A stretch of DNA of 64,000 bases from the NCBI RefSeq assembly GCF_012911895.1, contig NZ_JAAXCV010000030.1, forward strand, positions 248,001-312,000, read 5' to 3'. Shown piece after piece: positions 51,605 to 60,559 of the stretch (position 1 is the stretch's first letter; the number at the start of each line of letters is the position of its first letter). This stretch comes from Bacillus sp. RO3. Lineage in GTDB: Bacteria > Bacillota > Bacilli > Bacillales > Bacillaceae_B. A model generated the notes under the pieces. The model did no database searches and was not told the origin of the DNA. It saw only the letters and a program-made list of their open reading frames with translations. Both the position numbers and the translations under genes were made by a program.

Positions 51605-52798
51605 CTAGTCCTCAAGGGCCTCACCTAACGTTCCTGTATTATGAATCTTTGCTTTAACGTTTACTTTTGAACGGATGTCAGGGAATAATTCATCCCACTC
51701 ATCTTGATGCTTCTTCCAATATGATGGCTCTTTGCGGTGGAGAGCGCTCCCAAATCCTATGATATCGGAATGAAACTCTTTTTGAGACACTTTGATACTG
51801 TCTTCAACGGACGATTTGATGTTGTCTGCCAGTTGATTTTGTATGCTTTCCAACACTTGTAAATCGGACGGATTCAATTTACATTCCACATCGACAAGAT
51901 TGCCCTCGACTTCAATCTCACTCAGAATGACCGGGGATTTCTTATCGATCCTTGCTGTGAGTTTACTATCCGTCCGGATGATTTCCACCGTCAGCTTCCC
52001 TTCATGACTACCTGGGCAATTCAAGACTTCTGTGCTGCTTATAATATTCCCTTGTGAATAATTGTATCCTTTACTCTGTTTCTCATTAAACCACCCGACC
52101 AATTGATCGTCTTTGAATACGGCTAAATTATCCAGGATCACTTTCGTTTCAGGAATGGAAGATTCAATATTCCCTGAAGTTCTCCCCACTAGAGGATCAC
52201 CTTCCAATATAACTCCTGTAATGGCTAGTTCTTTCCCTTTGGTACTTAAGTCCTCCAGCATTTCATCAAATTTATAGGCGGTCACGCTTCCGTAATGCTC
52301 ATTGGACGAAGTAATCATTGATTTTAACGAAAGAGCCGGGATAGGTTCTATGTATGTTAAAATAGACAGTACGTCTTTGGCACTTTGATTCTTGGAAACG
52401 ACAACATAGAAATCATTTCTTAATTCGTGATCCCTTATCAGAGGATCAAGGAGACTTTTCAAACCTTCCTTTACCAATTCCTCATCAAGGACCAATAATT
52501 GAACGTGTGCAAAGTATACTTTTCTAGGGGTTAATTTCGTCAGTTTCCTCCATGCCTCGAATAACGTTTCCCCTTCGGCAGAAGTGGATCTTACTGTGGC
52601 TCCAACGGCTCCTTTTTTCGTAGCCTGTGAAGAAGTAGTAGGGTTTATCAACTGAACGGTAAAGGAATAGCCATTGTCTGTTTTATCCACTCCGATTGCC
52701 AGTGCAATGACCAACTCGTTAAGTTCCCTTCGATTCCAGCAACCTGTAAGCAGGATGATGGCAAGAAAAACAATGGCAACCTTTTTTACATGCTTCAC
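51605..52798 (-). CDS. Germinant receptor C subunit (GerAC/GerKC-type lipoprotein)
   Basis: An approximately 397-residue lipoprotein. The lipobox LLTGC lies about 20 residues from the start; WNRRELNELVIALAIGVDK (key part CWNRRELNEL) is the universal start of the mature C subunit. The remainder is three alpha/beta domains ending in KVKAKIHNTG. I prefer GTG at 52798, with AAAGGAGG ten bases upstream and a short signal, to the ATG at 52822. It overlaps or abuts gerA by one base if the longer start is used. Confidence 0.93.
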   Translation of the reverse strand: MKHVKKVAIVFLAIILLTGCWNRRELNELVIALAIGVDKTDNGYSFTVQLINPTTSSQATKKGAVGATVRSTSAEGETLFEAWRKLTKLTPRKVYFAHVQLLVLDEELVKEGLKSLLDPLIRDHELRNDFYVVVSKNQSAKDVLSILTYIEPIPALSLKSMITSSNEHYGSVTAYKFDEMLEDLSTKGKELAITGVILEGDPLVGRTSGNIESSIPETKVILDNLAVFKDDQLVGWFNEKQSKGYNYSQGNIISSTEVLNCPGSHEGKLTVEIIRTDSKLTARIDKKSPVILSEIEVEGNLVDVECKLNPSDLQVLESIQNQLADNIKSSVEDSIKVSQKEFHSDIIGFGSALHRKEPSYWKKHQDEWDELFPDIRSKVNVKAKIHNTGTLGEALED

Positions 52799-52821
52799 CT
52801 GCTTACTTCCTCCTTTCACCA

Positions 52822-54417
52822 TTAATTTTTTTGAAATTTATTCTTCGATTGCTGTCTTGTCAAATTTGCTTGATTGATTAACCTGGGACGTGTCGTTAAC
52901 CACTTTATTGGCAAATGGAAAATGGCATCTTTTTGATCCGTTTTATTATATGGAGCAATTGGCGTCATATAGGGGACACCAAATGATCTTAAGCTGCATA
53001 AATGGATGACTAACAAAAACAATCCTACCGTCACCCCGTACAACCCAAACGAAGCAGCCAATATCATAAAGGCAAACCTTAATCCCCTAACCGCGATGGC
53101 CAGATTATAAGCTGGAAAGACGAAGGTGGATATGGCTGTAATAGACACCACGATGACCATGGCAGGGGTCACAAACCCGGCTTCTACCGCCGCCTGACCG
53201 ATAACGAGGGCACCGACAATGGAAATGGCCTGCCCTACTGCCTTTGGCATCCGTATCCCGGCTTCCCTTAAGATTTCAAAAGTCAACTCCATAATCAAAG
53301 CTTCCACGAACGCAGGAAAGGGCACTCCTTCCCTTTGGGCAGCCAGGGTAATCATTAATGGTGTCGGTATCAATTCCTGGTGAAACGTTTTAATCGCGAT
53401 GAACATGGATGGACTTAGCAGTGCCAGAAAGAAGGCTGCATATCGGAGCATCCTCATGAGACCGAAGTCCGACCGCTGATAGTAGTCCTCTGATGATTGA
53501 AGGAATTGCGGAAACACCACTGGTACTAGAAGGACAAAAGGAGTTCCATCCACTAAGATGGCGACCCTCCCTTCGATCATCCCTGCTGCAACCACGTCGG
53601 GCCGCTCTGAGTTAAAAATGGTTGGAAATGGTGAGATGGTGCTGTCCTGGATCAATTCTTCAATGTATGCACTCTCAAGAATACTGTCAATATCGATTTC
53701 ATCTATTCTCCGCCGCACTTCATCCACAATGGTCTGATTTACGATCCCATTGATGTACATAATGTTTATTTCTGTCTTCGTGTATCTTCCTACAGTCTTC
53801 GATTCTAGTCTCACATTCTCATTTTTTATTTTTCTTCTGATCAATGTACTATTCGTCCGAATGTCCTCTGTAAACCCTTCCTGGGGTCCTCTTACAACAC
53901 TCTGTGTCTGTGGCTCCCCGACGTTCCGTTTAGTCGGATCCTTCGTCTTGGCGATGATTGATTGGTTATACCCTTGGATAAAAATAGCCGTTTCTCCTGA
54001 GAGAACATTGGAAAACACTTCCTCAAATAAGTCCGTTTGGGTAATATCCCCAATTGTCAAACTTGTATCAGAGATACTTGAAATCAGGGCACCAGGGTCT
54101 TCAATCACCTTCGTAGTACCAAACCAGTCCAACAGTGACTTGATCACGCTGTCTTGTACCTGCTGTGATCCTGCTAATCCCTCCATATATACAATGACCA
54201 TTGAAACATCCGGATGTGGATGGAGCTTCCGGGTTACAAGATCTGCACTCTCTCCAAATACTTCTTTCAGGTAAGAGATATTGATATCCAGGTTTGTCTG
54301 AATTTCTTTATATTCGGGGCCGCTCAGATTATCAATGGTTTCAACAGGCTCATCTCTTATATATCGCGGATTCTTTTTTTGTCTCTTCTTTTTAGGAATA
54401 ATTTTTATTGGTGTCAT
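52822..54417 (-). CDS. Germinant receptor A subunit (GerAA/GerKA-type)
   Basis: A 531-residue A subunit. The N-terminal cytoplasmic domain (residues about 1-250) contains MVIVYMEGLAGSQQVQD (key parts VYMEGL), FIQGY and RGPQEGFTEDIRTNSTLIRRK (key parts RGPQEGFTEDI and TLIRRK), all diagnostic. Four or five membrane helices follow, with REGVPFPAFVEALIMELTFE (key part GVPFPAFVEA), typical of GerAA. A/B/C form a channel-like receptor in the inner spore membrane. It is first in the operon with AAGGTGG before the ATG at 54415-54417. Confidence 0.95.
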   Translation of the reverse strand: MTPIKIIPKKKRQKKNPRYIRDEPVETIDNLSGPEYKEIQTNLDINISYLKEVFGESADLVTRKLHPHPDVSMVIVYMEGLAGSQQVQDSVIKSLLDWFGTTKVIEDPGALISSISDTSLTIGDITQTDLFEEVFSNVLSGETAIFIQGYNQSIIAKTKDPTKRNVGEPQTQSVVRGPQEGFTEDIRTNSTLIRRKIKNENVRLESKTVGRYTKTEINIMYINGIVNQTIVDEVRRRIDEIDIDSILESAYIEELIQDSTISPFPTIFNSERPDVVAAGMIEGRVAILVDGTPFVLLVPVVFPQFLQSSEDYYQRSDFGLMRMLRYAAFFLALLSPSMFIAIKTFHQELIPTPLMITLAAQREGVPFPAFVEALIMELTFEILREAGIRMPKAVGQAISIVGALVIGQAAVEAGFVTPAMVIVVSITAISTFVFPAYNLAIAVRGLRFAFMILAASFGLYGVTVGLFLLVIHLCSLRSFGVPYMTPIAPYNKTDQKDAIFHLPIKWLTTRPRLINQANLTRQQSKNKFQKN

Positions 54418-54540
54418 TAGTCTGTACCACCTTAAAATCCAGCCTTTAATCATAATGTCTGCAAATTCCTGCCAATTATTCACACCCTTTACCAAATGCT
54501 TCTACTGTTGCACCATATAAAAACATGTCTACTAATAGAA

Positions 54541-54568
54541 AATGACCGGAAGGATAATCTTCCGGCCA
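54541..54568 (-). terminator. Terminator after the carboxypeptidase gene
   Basis: On the minus strand GGcCGGAAG pairs with CTTCCGGTC, followed by ATTTTCT. It lies just after the stop of the VanY-type gene. Confidence 0.75.
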
Positions 54569-54571
54569 CTT

Positions 54572-55438
54572 TCATATTTCTTTGACGTTTTTAAAGTATT
54601 CTTCCAAAGTCCAGTCATTTTTTTTGATTACGTTTGCAGCTTCCTGCCCTACATATCGGAAATGCCATGGTTCGTACTGATATTGTGTTACTTCCACTTT
54701 ATCTTCAGGGTATCGGAGGATGAATCCGTACTCATGGGCATTCTCTTCAAGCCATTTTCCTTCTTTTGTATCTCCGAATTCAATGTTCACTTGAAAATCA
54801 TTGCTTTTGCTTGAAATGTCGATTGCCAAACCAGATTGATGTTCACTTTGTCCTGGTGGGGCAACAGCCATGACTGCTTTTTCTTCCCCGAATTGTGAAA
54901 TCTCTCTTTCCAGTAACATTTCCTGGTATTCGTAGGAACGATAACCGGAAATCGCTGTTAGATAAACCTCGTCGGCTTCTGCATCAGCAAATAGCCGTTC
55001 AAGCTGTTGGGCAGCTTCTTTCCTAAGATATGCCTTTTCAATTTCCTGATTTCCGAAAACAAAAGGTACGTTGGGGCGTGTTAAGTCATCGGGCTTATAG
55101 TCGCCAAAAGCATATTCCTTATTGACAAGTGCTAATAGGTTATCTGGATTTTGAATGACCTGTTTCCCATCCACCAGTTTTACCTCATTAAAATATTGAG
55201 ATTCTAATTGAAGTTCAGGAGGAACAGATTCCTCACTTGTCTCCGCATCTTTCGATTCATCAGAATGTTGATTCGCATCTTCTGTATGTTCGGAAGGTTG
55301 CTGATTTGAATCATTATTCTTTCCTGACATTTCTTCTTTCTGTTTTTCACCAAACAAATCTTGTGACCACTCCTGTATAGACCCACAACCAGTTAGAATA
55401 AGCAGGGCAGCAGCAGTAACCAAGATGATTTTCTTCAT
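54572..55438 (-). CDS. yodJ: VanY-type D,D/L,D-carboxypeptidase lipoprotein (YodJ-like)
   Basis: A 288-residue lipoprotein with lipobox ILTGC near residue 18, a disordered acidic/Gln-rich linker (about 25-75) and a C-terminal peptidase M15B domain. Zinc and substrate motifs are SGYRSYEYQ, SEHQSGLAIDIS and EPWHFRYVG. In B. subtilis LdcB/YodJ trims peptidoglycan side chains. The ATG at 55436-55438 has GGGTGAG upstream. Gene order yodJ-deoD-yodL follows B. subtilis. Confidence 0.9.
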   Translation of the reverse strand: MKKIILVTAAALLILTGCGSIQEWSQDLFGEKQKEEMSGKNNDSNQQPSEHTEDANQHSDESKDAETSEESVPPELQLESQYFNEVKLVDGKQVIQNPDNLLALVNKEYAFGDYKPDDLTRPNVPFVFGNQEIEKAYLRKEAAQQLERLFADAEADEVYLTAISGYRSYEYQEMLLEREISQFGEEKAVMAVAPPGQSEHQSGLAIDISSKSNDFQVNIEFGDTKEGKWLEENAHEYGFILRYPEDKVEVTQYQYEPWHFRYVGQEAANVIKKNDWTLEEYFKNVKEI

Positions 55439-55520
55439 ATTCTCACCCAGTTTCTCATTATTGTTCTTTTGACATTTTATCACGTTTAAAGATCCATGTA
55501 TGCAGGATAAACATCACAAT

Positions 55521-55564
55521 AAAAAAACTGCTTATAACCGTTCAGTTGATAAGCAGTTTTTTTA
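55521..55564. terminator. Bidirectional terminator after deoD
   Basis: AAAAAAACTGCTTAT pairs with ATAAGCAGTTTTTTT around a 13-base loop. It lies after the deoD stop and upstream of yodJ. Confidence 0.9.
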
Positions 55565-55585
55565 TTTTCATGCTTTCTAATCCAT

Positions 55586-56290
55586 TTATTCGTTGATAGC
55601 CGCTTCTAAAGCCACCTCGATCATTTCGTTGAACGTTGATTGACGTTCTTCTGAAGTTGTTTCCTCTCCAGTTAAAATATGATCACTTACTGTAAGGACA
55701 GAAAGGGCATTACGTCCGTATTTAGCCGCTAGCGTATAAAGGGCAGATGTTTCCATTTCAATTGCCAGTATACCGTATTGAGCCCATTTTTCATGATCAG
55801 CATTGTCATTATAGAACATATCTGCTGTAAATACATTACCTACCTTTAAATTTAGACCTTTTTCCACACCGGCGTCATAGGCACGTTTAAGCAGATCAAA
55901 ATTAGCCGTTGGTGCATAATCGATTCCATTGAAGGTCAAACGGTTCATTTGTGAATCGGTTGATGAGGTCATGGCAAGAATGACATCCCGAACTTTCACA
56001 TCTTTTTGGATGGCACCACAAGTACCCACCCTGATCAAGTTCTTTACGTTATAGCTTTGCATTAGTTCGTTAATATAAATCGAAATGGAAGGAACACCCA
56101 TCCCCGTTCCCTGAACAGAGATTCTTTTTCCTTTGTATGTTCCTGTATACCCAAACATATTTCGGACTTCGTTATAACATGTTGGATTTTCAAGAAATGT
56201 TTCGGCAATATACTTTGCTCTAAGTGGATCCCCTGGTAATAGAACCGTTTCTGCTATTTCGTTTTCTTTTGCATTAATATGTATACTCAT
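55586..56290 (-). CDS. deoD: Purine nucleoside phosphorylase DeoD
   Basis: A 234-residue hexameric purine nucleoside phosphorylase, which cleaves adenosine, inosine and guanosine with phosphate. The [11 protein letters not shown] motif, GTGMGVPS phosphate loop, RVGTCGA and [12 protein letters not shown] are family signatures, and SDH gives the catalytic aspartate. The length is as in B. subtilis (233). AGGAGG precedes the ATG; a longer upstream frame is spurious. Confidence 0.96.
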   Translation of the reverse strand: MSIHINAKENEIAETVLLPGDPLRAKYIAETFLENPTCYNEVRNMFGYTGTYKGKRISVQGTGMGVPSISIYINELMQSYNVKNLIRVGTCGAIQKDVKVRDVILAMTSSTDSQMNRLTFNGIDYAPTANFDLLKRAYDAGVEKGLNLKVGNVFTADMFYNDNADHEKWAQYGILAIEMETSALYTLAAKYGRNALSVLTVSDHILTGEETTSEERQSTFNEMIEVALEAAINE

Positions 56291-56417
56291 TTTTCTTTTC
56301 CTCCTAACAAGAGTGTTGAAACACCATTGTAATCCTTTTTCATTTCTTATGCAACGCTTGAAAATGGAAGGATAGGAAGCGCTGTCACAGGTCAAACTAA
56401 TTTCAGAAGGAGTGATT

Positions 56418-56543
56418 ATGATGTCCAAAGAGAAAATGAGTAAAAAATTGAAACAGGCTGTGCAGCACGCAAATGAAACAAATCCTTCTAGACGGACGGG
56501 AACACAACCTAACTCTTCGAGGACTGAAAGACTTAAATCATAA
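56418..56543 (+). CDS. Small basic spore-type peptide
   Basis: A 41-residue hydrophilic, basic peptide: [18 protein letters not shown], then [26 protein letters not shown] precedes the tandem ATGs. It is on the plus strand, divergent from deoD and just upstream of another small basic gene. The composition (Lys, Arg, Asn, Thr, no aromatic residues) recalls minor small acid-soluble spore proteins, but I cannot name one. Confidence 0.6.
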   Translation: MMSKEKMSKKLKQAVQHANETNPSRRTGTQPNSSRTERLKS

Positions 56544-56560
56544 CGGGGAGGAAGATTGAT

Positions 56561-56704
56561 ATGGGTAAAAAACACAGGAACCGGGTCAATGCTCCAAAGA
56601 AGAATAATCATATTCCAAAAGAAGCTCTGGATGCTGAACACAATGCGAACGGCAAGGAACATTCAGCCCTGAAACGGAAAAACGGTCCAGGCAATCACTT
56701 ATAA
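56561..56704 (+). CDS. Small basic spore-type peptide, second
   Basis: A 47-residue peptide rich in Lys, Asn and His: [32 protein letters not shown] and a final [20 protein letters not shown] lies before the ATG. It follows the 41-residue gene by 17 bases, so the two are one transcript that ends at a terminator. Composition fits the small-peptide class found in spores. Function unknown. Confidence 0.62.
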   Translation: MGKKHRNRVNAPKKNNHIPKEALDAEHNANGKEHSALKRKNGPGNHL

Positions 56705-56714
56705 GATAAAAAAT

Positions 56715-56750
56715 AAAGGAAAGAATCCCTTTTGGAGATTCTTTCCTTTT
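56715..56750 (+). terminator. Terminator of the small-peptide transcript
   Basis: AAAGGAAAGAATC pairs with GATTCTTTCCTTT around an eight-base loop. Confidence 0.88.
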
Positions 56751-56766
56751 CAGCTTGGTTACAGCC

Positions 56767-57087
56767 TTAGTGAATCACAATCCGATTCACCCTTTTCCAC
56801 CCGTTTGACTGAAGGCGATAATAATAGTGTCCTCTCCGTCCTTCATCGATAAAGATAATATCACGTGTCGCCATATATCTGCCTTGATAATCTTTAGGCA
56901 TTAAATCCGGGACATTAAACATTCTGAATGTCTCATACAAAGCTTCTTGATGATTATTTGCCTCCATGGAGATACGATAAACCTCTTCATAACCTTTATC
57001 CTCTCCATAATTAGGCGTTTGGAAAATGGTCACGTCATAAGTCGATCTCAAAAGCTTAGGACGAATGATTTTTTCAAGTAAAGGCAT
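56767..57087 (-). CDS. yodL: YodL-family protein
   Basis: A 106-residue protein matching YodL: STYDVTIFQTPNYGEDKGY, VYRISMEANNHQEALYETFR (key part YRISM) and FNVPDL, later IIFIDEGRRGHYYYRL. In B. subtilis YodL interferes with the cytoskeletal protein MreB and affects cell width. GGAGGGG precedes the ATG. Position after deoD is the same as in B. subtilis. The function here is inferred from the family. Confidence 0.85.
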   Translation of the reverse strand: MPLLEKIIRPKLLRSTYDVTIFQTPNYGEDKGYEEVYRISMEANNHQEALYETFRMFNVPDLMPKDYQGRYMATRDIIFIDEGRRGHYYYRLQSNGWKRVNRIVIH

Positions 57088-57183
57088 GAGTACCCCTCCG
57101 TCATTATGTTGTACTCATACTATTACACATCCACCTTGTCGAATCCTTTAAAGAAAGATAGGATTCTTTGTCGAATCGACTGA

Positions 57184-57957
57184 TTAGGCGAATCGATTAA
57201 TCACTTCCTGAAGTTTAGATGAAAGGTGGGGGATATCAGAACGTTGAATCGACAGCTTCACCATGGATTCGTCCATTTCAAGCGCCTCGGCTAAAAAGCC
57301 CCCTAATCCCCTTGCCCGTCGATCCACTTCCAGAAGCAGATCCACGTGCTCTTCAGATTGATTCATAAACACCAATTCAAGTTCATCCAACTTCCGCTGA
57401 TACTGACCATCTACAGGAACAAATTCGAATTCCTGGATGAATGGATAGCGGCCTCTGTACCGGCGTGGTGCTTCCTCACATTCCACTTTACGAATTCTGA
57501 AGCCCAGTTCCTGAACAGATGTTAGGACCGCATTTGTCAGTTCATTCGGGACGATTTCAATATAGTCCTTGTCTTTAGGGTCGACTGCATTTTTGATATC
57601 CAGCCCGGTGGCTACCCAGACCCTTGTGTTACCGTACGTAATTGGGGTTTCAAATGGTAAGGTAAAAGTAAATGGAAACTCTTTCTTTTCATTCTCCTTG
57701 ATGGTAAATGGCTCTGAAATTTGCACTTTTTGAATAGGTGCGTAATCTGTGTACTTCTTGTCATCCGATTCCCTGATATATGTAGTATAGAGAGTTAAAT
57801 AAATGGAATCAATGTTCTGCTCGGCACTTCCCCCAGTAATTTCAACTATACCTTTTACTGATTCCCCTGCATGATAACTTGATCTTTCTAACTTCGTATC
57901 TACCGTTGCCGCTCCGATACCAATCGAAGCAAACACTTTGTTAAAAAATGACATCAT
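57184..57957 (-). CDS. spo0M: Sporulation-control protein Spo0M
   Basis: A 257-residue Spo0M: an arrestin-like beta-sandwich protein beginning FFNKVFASIGIGAATVDTKL and with HAGESVKGIVEITGGSAEQ (key part GESVKGIVEI), followed by LTLYTTYIRESDD. Spo0M influences sporulation and cell division. GGAGGAAGAA precedes the ATG. It is last of an operon with a Hanks-type kinase (14 bases between) and a His/Lys-rich peptide. Confidence 0.93.
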   Translation of the reverse strand: MMSFFNKVFASIGIGAATVDTKLERSSYHAGESVKGIVEITGGSAEQNIDSIYLTLYTTYIRESDDKKYTDYAPIQKVQISEPFTIKENEKKEFPFTFTLPFETPITYGNTRVWVATGLDIKNAVDPKDKDYIEIVPNELTNAVLTSVQELGFRIRKVECEEAPRRYRGRYPFIQEFEFVPVDGQYQRKLDELELVFMNQSEEHVDLLLEVDRRARGLGGFLAEALEMDESMVKLSIQRSDIPHLSSKLQEVINRFA

Positions 57958-57971
57958 TTCTTCCTCCTCGA

Positions 57972-58775
57972 TTAACTTTCTTGGATAGACTGCAGAACTT
58001 TGGATAATTCCACCAGAATTTCTCCTGCATCACTGAATGCAGTGTCAATTTGCAGAAGCCTTCTGATCATCGCCCTGGTATCAGGATGAATGTCCAATTC
58101 TTCCTCCCAGCTTTTCTCCTTTTTCGCCACTGGTTCATACGATGAATACAGCAGGAATAAAAGGAAATGGCCAAGTGCATAGAAATCACTCTGTGGCGAC
58201 AGCTCCCTCATATAATCCCTATGCATATTCGACTTTCTTTTAGTTGAGTGACGGATCACGCCAGCTAGCCCGAAGTCTATGACATGAAGCGTCCCTTCAT
58301 GCATCAGAATATTTGGAATCCTCAGGTCTCGATGAACATAACCATTTTCATGGATCCATTCTACCAGGGTGACTAATTGAATACCTAGCTTAACTGATTC
58401 TTCCTCCGAATACGTTTTTCCTTCTTTAAAAATCAACTCTTCAAATGTTTGACCTTTCATTCTTTCCATTATGAAATAAGGGGTATTTCTATACTTTCCA
58501 GATGTATATACGGTGGGAAACTGATGATGAGATAAAGTTGCCAGTGCATTCATTTCATTTTGAACATATTGGACGTGATTGGAAAATAACTTTTTGTAAG
58601 GGCGTATTCTTTTCAAAATAGCTTCTTTGCTGTTAGATGGATCGATAACAGAGTATGTGGTGCCATAGCTTCCCCTTCCAACTAAACGTACTATGTGATA
58701 GCCTTCAATGATTTCACCCGGTTTCCACGTTTGTTCGAAACCATCAATCAGCCTGCGCAAAAGAGCATGCACCAT
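57972..58775 (-). CDS. Hanks-type serine/threonine kinase
   Basis: A 267-residue soluble protein kinase. GRGSYGTTYSV is the glycine loop; AILKR carries the lysine; NGYVHRDLRIPN is the catalytic loop with Asp; DFGLAG binds metal. The catalytic-loop lysine (usually HRDLKPxN) is replaced by Arg. There is no PASTA or transmembrane domain, so it acts in the cytoplasm. Being directly upstream of spo0M, with 14 bases between stop and start, suggests it may phosphorylate or regulate Spo0M or another sporulation protein (inference). Confidence 0.85.
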   Translation of the reverse strand: MVHALLRRLIDGFEQTWKPGEIIEGYHIVRLVGRGSYGTTYSVIDPSNSKEAILKRIRPYKKLFSNHVQYVQNEMNALATLSHHQFPTVYTSGKYRNTPYFIMERMKGQTFEELIFKEGKTYSEEESVKLGIQLVTLVEWIHENGYVHRDLRIPNILMHEGTLHVIDFGLAGVIRHSTKRKSNMHRDYMRELSPQSDFYALGHFLLFLLYSSYEPVAKKEKSWEEELDIHPDTRAMIRRLLQIDTAFSDAGEILVELSKVLQSIQES

Positions 58776-58794
58776 CTCTCAATCCACCTCAGCC

Positions 58795-58962
58795 CTAACT
58801 GCTAAAAAAGCTGGAGAAGAAGCTTTTACTTTTATGCTTCTTATAATGATGATGTCCAAAATGTTTATGCTTTGGGTTTCTATACTTTTTCCAGGCATCA
58901 CTCGAGCTGTATCGGCCATGATACTTGGAACTTAACAAATGTTTCAATAATTTTCTTAACAT
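58795..58962 (-). CDS. His/Lys-rich small protein
   Basis: A 55-residue protein: an N-terminal amphipathic segment LRKLLKHLLSSKYHGRYSSS followed by KHKHFGHHHYKKHKSKS and FFSSFFSS. GGGAGG lies before the ATG at 58960-58962. It precedes the kinase by 19 bases and is likely first gene of the kinase-spo0M operon. The basic/His-rich stretch could bind metal or nucleic acid or act as a kinase substrate (seven serines). Function unknown. Confidence 0.6.
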   Translation of the reverse strand: MLRKLLKHLLSSKYHGRYSSSDAWKKYRNPKHKHFGHHHYKKHKSKSFFSSFFSS

Positions 58963-59065
58963 AACCAAACCTCCCAATAGATATCATCCTCACTCCTAAG
59001 ACTATATACGTTTTGGTTAGAAAATAGTTTCATATACAAAAAAATTCATAAAGGAGAGGGACCAC

Positions 59066-60154
59066 TTGACCTTCTCATCCATTGGAAGCATGTTAAAGTT
59101 ATTCAAAATCGGGAGCAACGAAGAAACGATACCTCTCCTTACACAGGAATCCATAGATGTGCTTTACGATCACTCAATCGGGGATCCTTCTCCCGTCATC
59201 TATCTTCCTCATGATCTTACACTCTATGAATCCATAGAGACAAAAGTAAGGAGTGCTAATCTTAATAACATGACTCGAACCACATGTTACCTGGATTTCT
59301 TTAAGCGAAACCCTGAAATCCCCTGGTCTTTTCTTGCTCATATGGTCTCAAGAAATGCAGGTTATCTTATGACGGACCTCCGTAGTAACCTGCTTTCACA
59401 GATCCTGAGTAAAAACGAACAAAAAGCGATATTTTCCTTTCTCGACCTTTGTAATGCAGCTATTTTTCAGGATGCTTATCCTCAATTATTACTTTATGAA
59501 CAGTGGAAAAAAACCGGGAATTCCTCCTTCCACCTCTTAAGAAAATTCAACATTTCCCAATTCATGACCGGTATTTGGAAGGATTATCTTACATCAGGAA
59601 ATAAACGGGCTTTAACCGTAGGACTGATTATGAACGAACAGCATATGATTCAAAGGAGAATCGTATCAAATCAAAAAAACATGGGAATAGAAAAATGGCT
59701 TTTTTTATTCCAGGATCGCTTACAATTCACTTCTATTCTTTTTCCATATGGAAAGCGCTCCCCCTGCTCTCTTGCAGGTCTTTCAGTATCTCACTTTGAA
59801 CAGGTTAAATCCAGAATCCAGTTGGGAAAGAAACTGTACAGTATTTTATTTCACGAGAAAGTCTTTCCAACTGCATACTCATTTGCCTTAAAACATCCTC
59901 ATAGCGGATCAAGAGAAGATTATTGGCCACATATTTATTCAAGTGAAAATAAAAACAAACGGCTGTATAGCCCCACACTCAGATCCGTTTGGGATGATGC
60001 GCACCCTTATTCAATCTCTCCAGCTGACTGGTTTACAGATCAGTCAATTGATGTAATGGAACCTCTGCTGACACTCTTCATACCCGGCGAATATTCCATG
60101 ACCAAAAAGTGGAGAATGTTAACCTCCATTCTCATGAACTTAAAAAGGGATTGA
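59066..60154 (+). CDS. DUF2515 protein (YppC-like)
   Basis: A 362-residue protein of the DUF2515 family (B. subtilis YppC). Segments such as NMTRTTCYLDFFKRNPEIPW (key part NMTRT..YLDFF), LAHMVSRNAGYLMTDL and HPHSGSREDYWPH are family-typical. It has no clear membrane helix or enzymatic motif. The start is TTG at 59066 with AAAGGAGAGGG upstream. The stop lies in a large imperfect palindrome. Function unknown. Confidence 0.75.
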   Translation: MTFSSIGSMLKLFKIGSNEETIPLLTQESIDVLYDHSIGDPSPVIYLPHDLTLYESIETKVRSANLNNMTRTTCYLDFFKRNPEIPWSFLAHMVSRNAGYLMTDLRSNLLSQILSKNEQKAIFSFLDLCNAAIFQDAYPQLLLYEQWKKTGNSSFHLLRKFNISQFMTGIWKDYLTSGNKRALTVGLIMNEQHMIQRRIVSNQKNMGIEKWLFLFQDRLQFTSILFPYGKRSPCSLAGLSVSHFEQVKSRIQLGKKLYSILFHEKVFPTAYSFALKHPHSGSREDYWPHIYSSENKNKRLYSPTLRSVWDDAHPYSISPADWFTDQSIDVMEPLLTLFIPGEYSMTKKWRMLTSILMNLKRD

Positions 60155-60223
60155 CTCAAAATGAAGTGCCTCACATGTTTTACAGAATCTGTAAAACATG
60201 GATGACACTCAAGAGTCAATCCC
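60147..60223. repeat. Nested imperfect palindrome overlapping a stop codon
   Basis: The outer arms GGGATTGACTC (60147-60157) and GAGTCAATCCC (60213-60223) are perfect. The inner arms CATGTTTTACAG (60174-60185) and CTGTAAAACATG (60189-60200) are perfect with a three-base loop. The middle is partly paired (AGTG.C...GACACT). Total length is 77 bases. It contains the TGA of the DUF2515 gene. It may be a terminator, but there is no good T run on the plus strand. Confidence 0.75.
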
Positions 60224-60258
60224 CTATGCCAAGTTCCTATAATATAGGTCAAAAGATC

Positions 60259-60435
60259 CTAGACATCCTCTTCCCATTCTTCATCAATGATACATTTGGC
60301 AATCAAATACTCGAATGTGATATCCGCTATTTCTTCCAGCTCATCTTCTGATGGTATATACCCTCTTTGAATGAGTTCTTTCATGAAGAACTCTGCAATT
60401 TCCTCAGTGTCGATAAAGACTTCTATCTCCCGCAT
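60259..60435 (-). CDS. yozD: YozD-family protein
   Basis: A 58-residue acidic protein matching YozD: REIEVFIDTEEIAEFFMKEL, RGYIPSEDELEEIADITFEYL and a CIIDEEWEE end. AAAGGGGG precedes the chosen ATG at 60433-60435. YozD function is unknown; the gene is conserved near yodN in B. subtilis, as here. Confidence 0.85.
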   Translation of the reverse strand: MREIEVFIDTEEIAEFFMKELIQRGYIPSEDELEEIADITFEYLIAKCIIDEEWEEDV

Positions 60436-60559
60436 GTGATCGCCCCCTTTGATTCTCAATTTATGACAGCAATCCTACAGTTATGCTTGAAGAAAAAAGT
60501 TTTCATAAGAGATGATGGACAAGCATACACTTTATCATCAAAGATAGAGGAGAGATATC

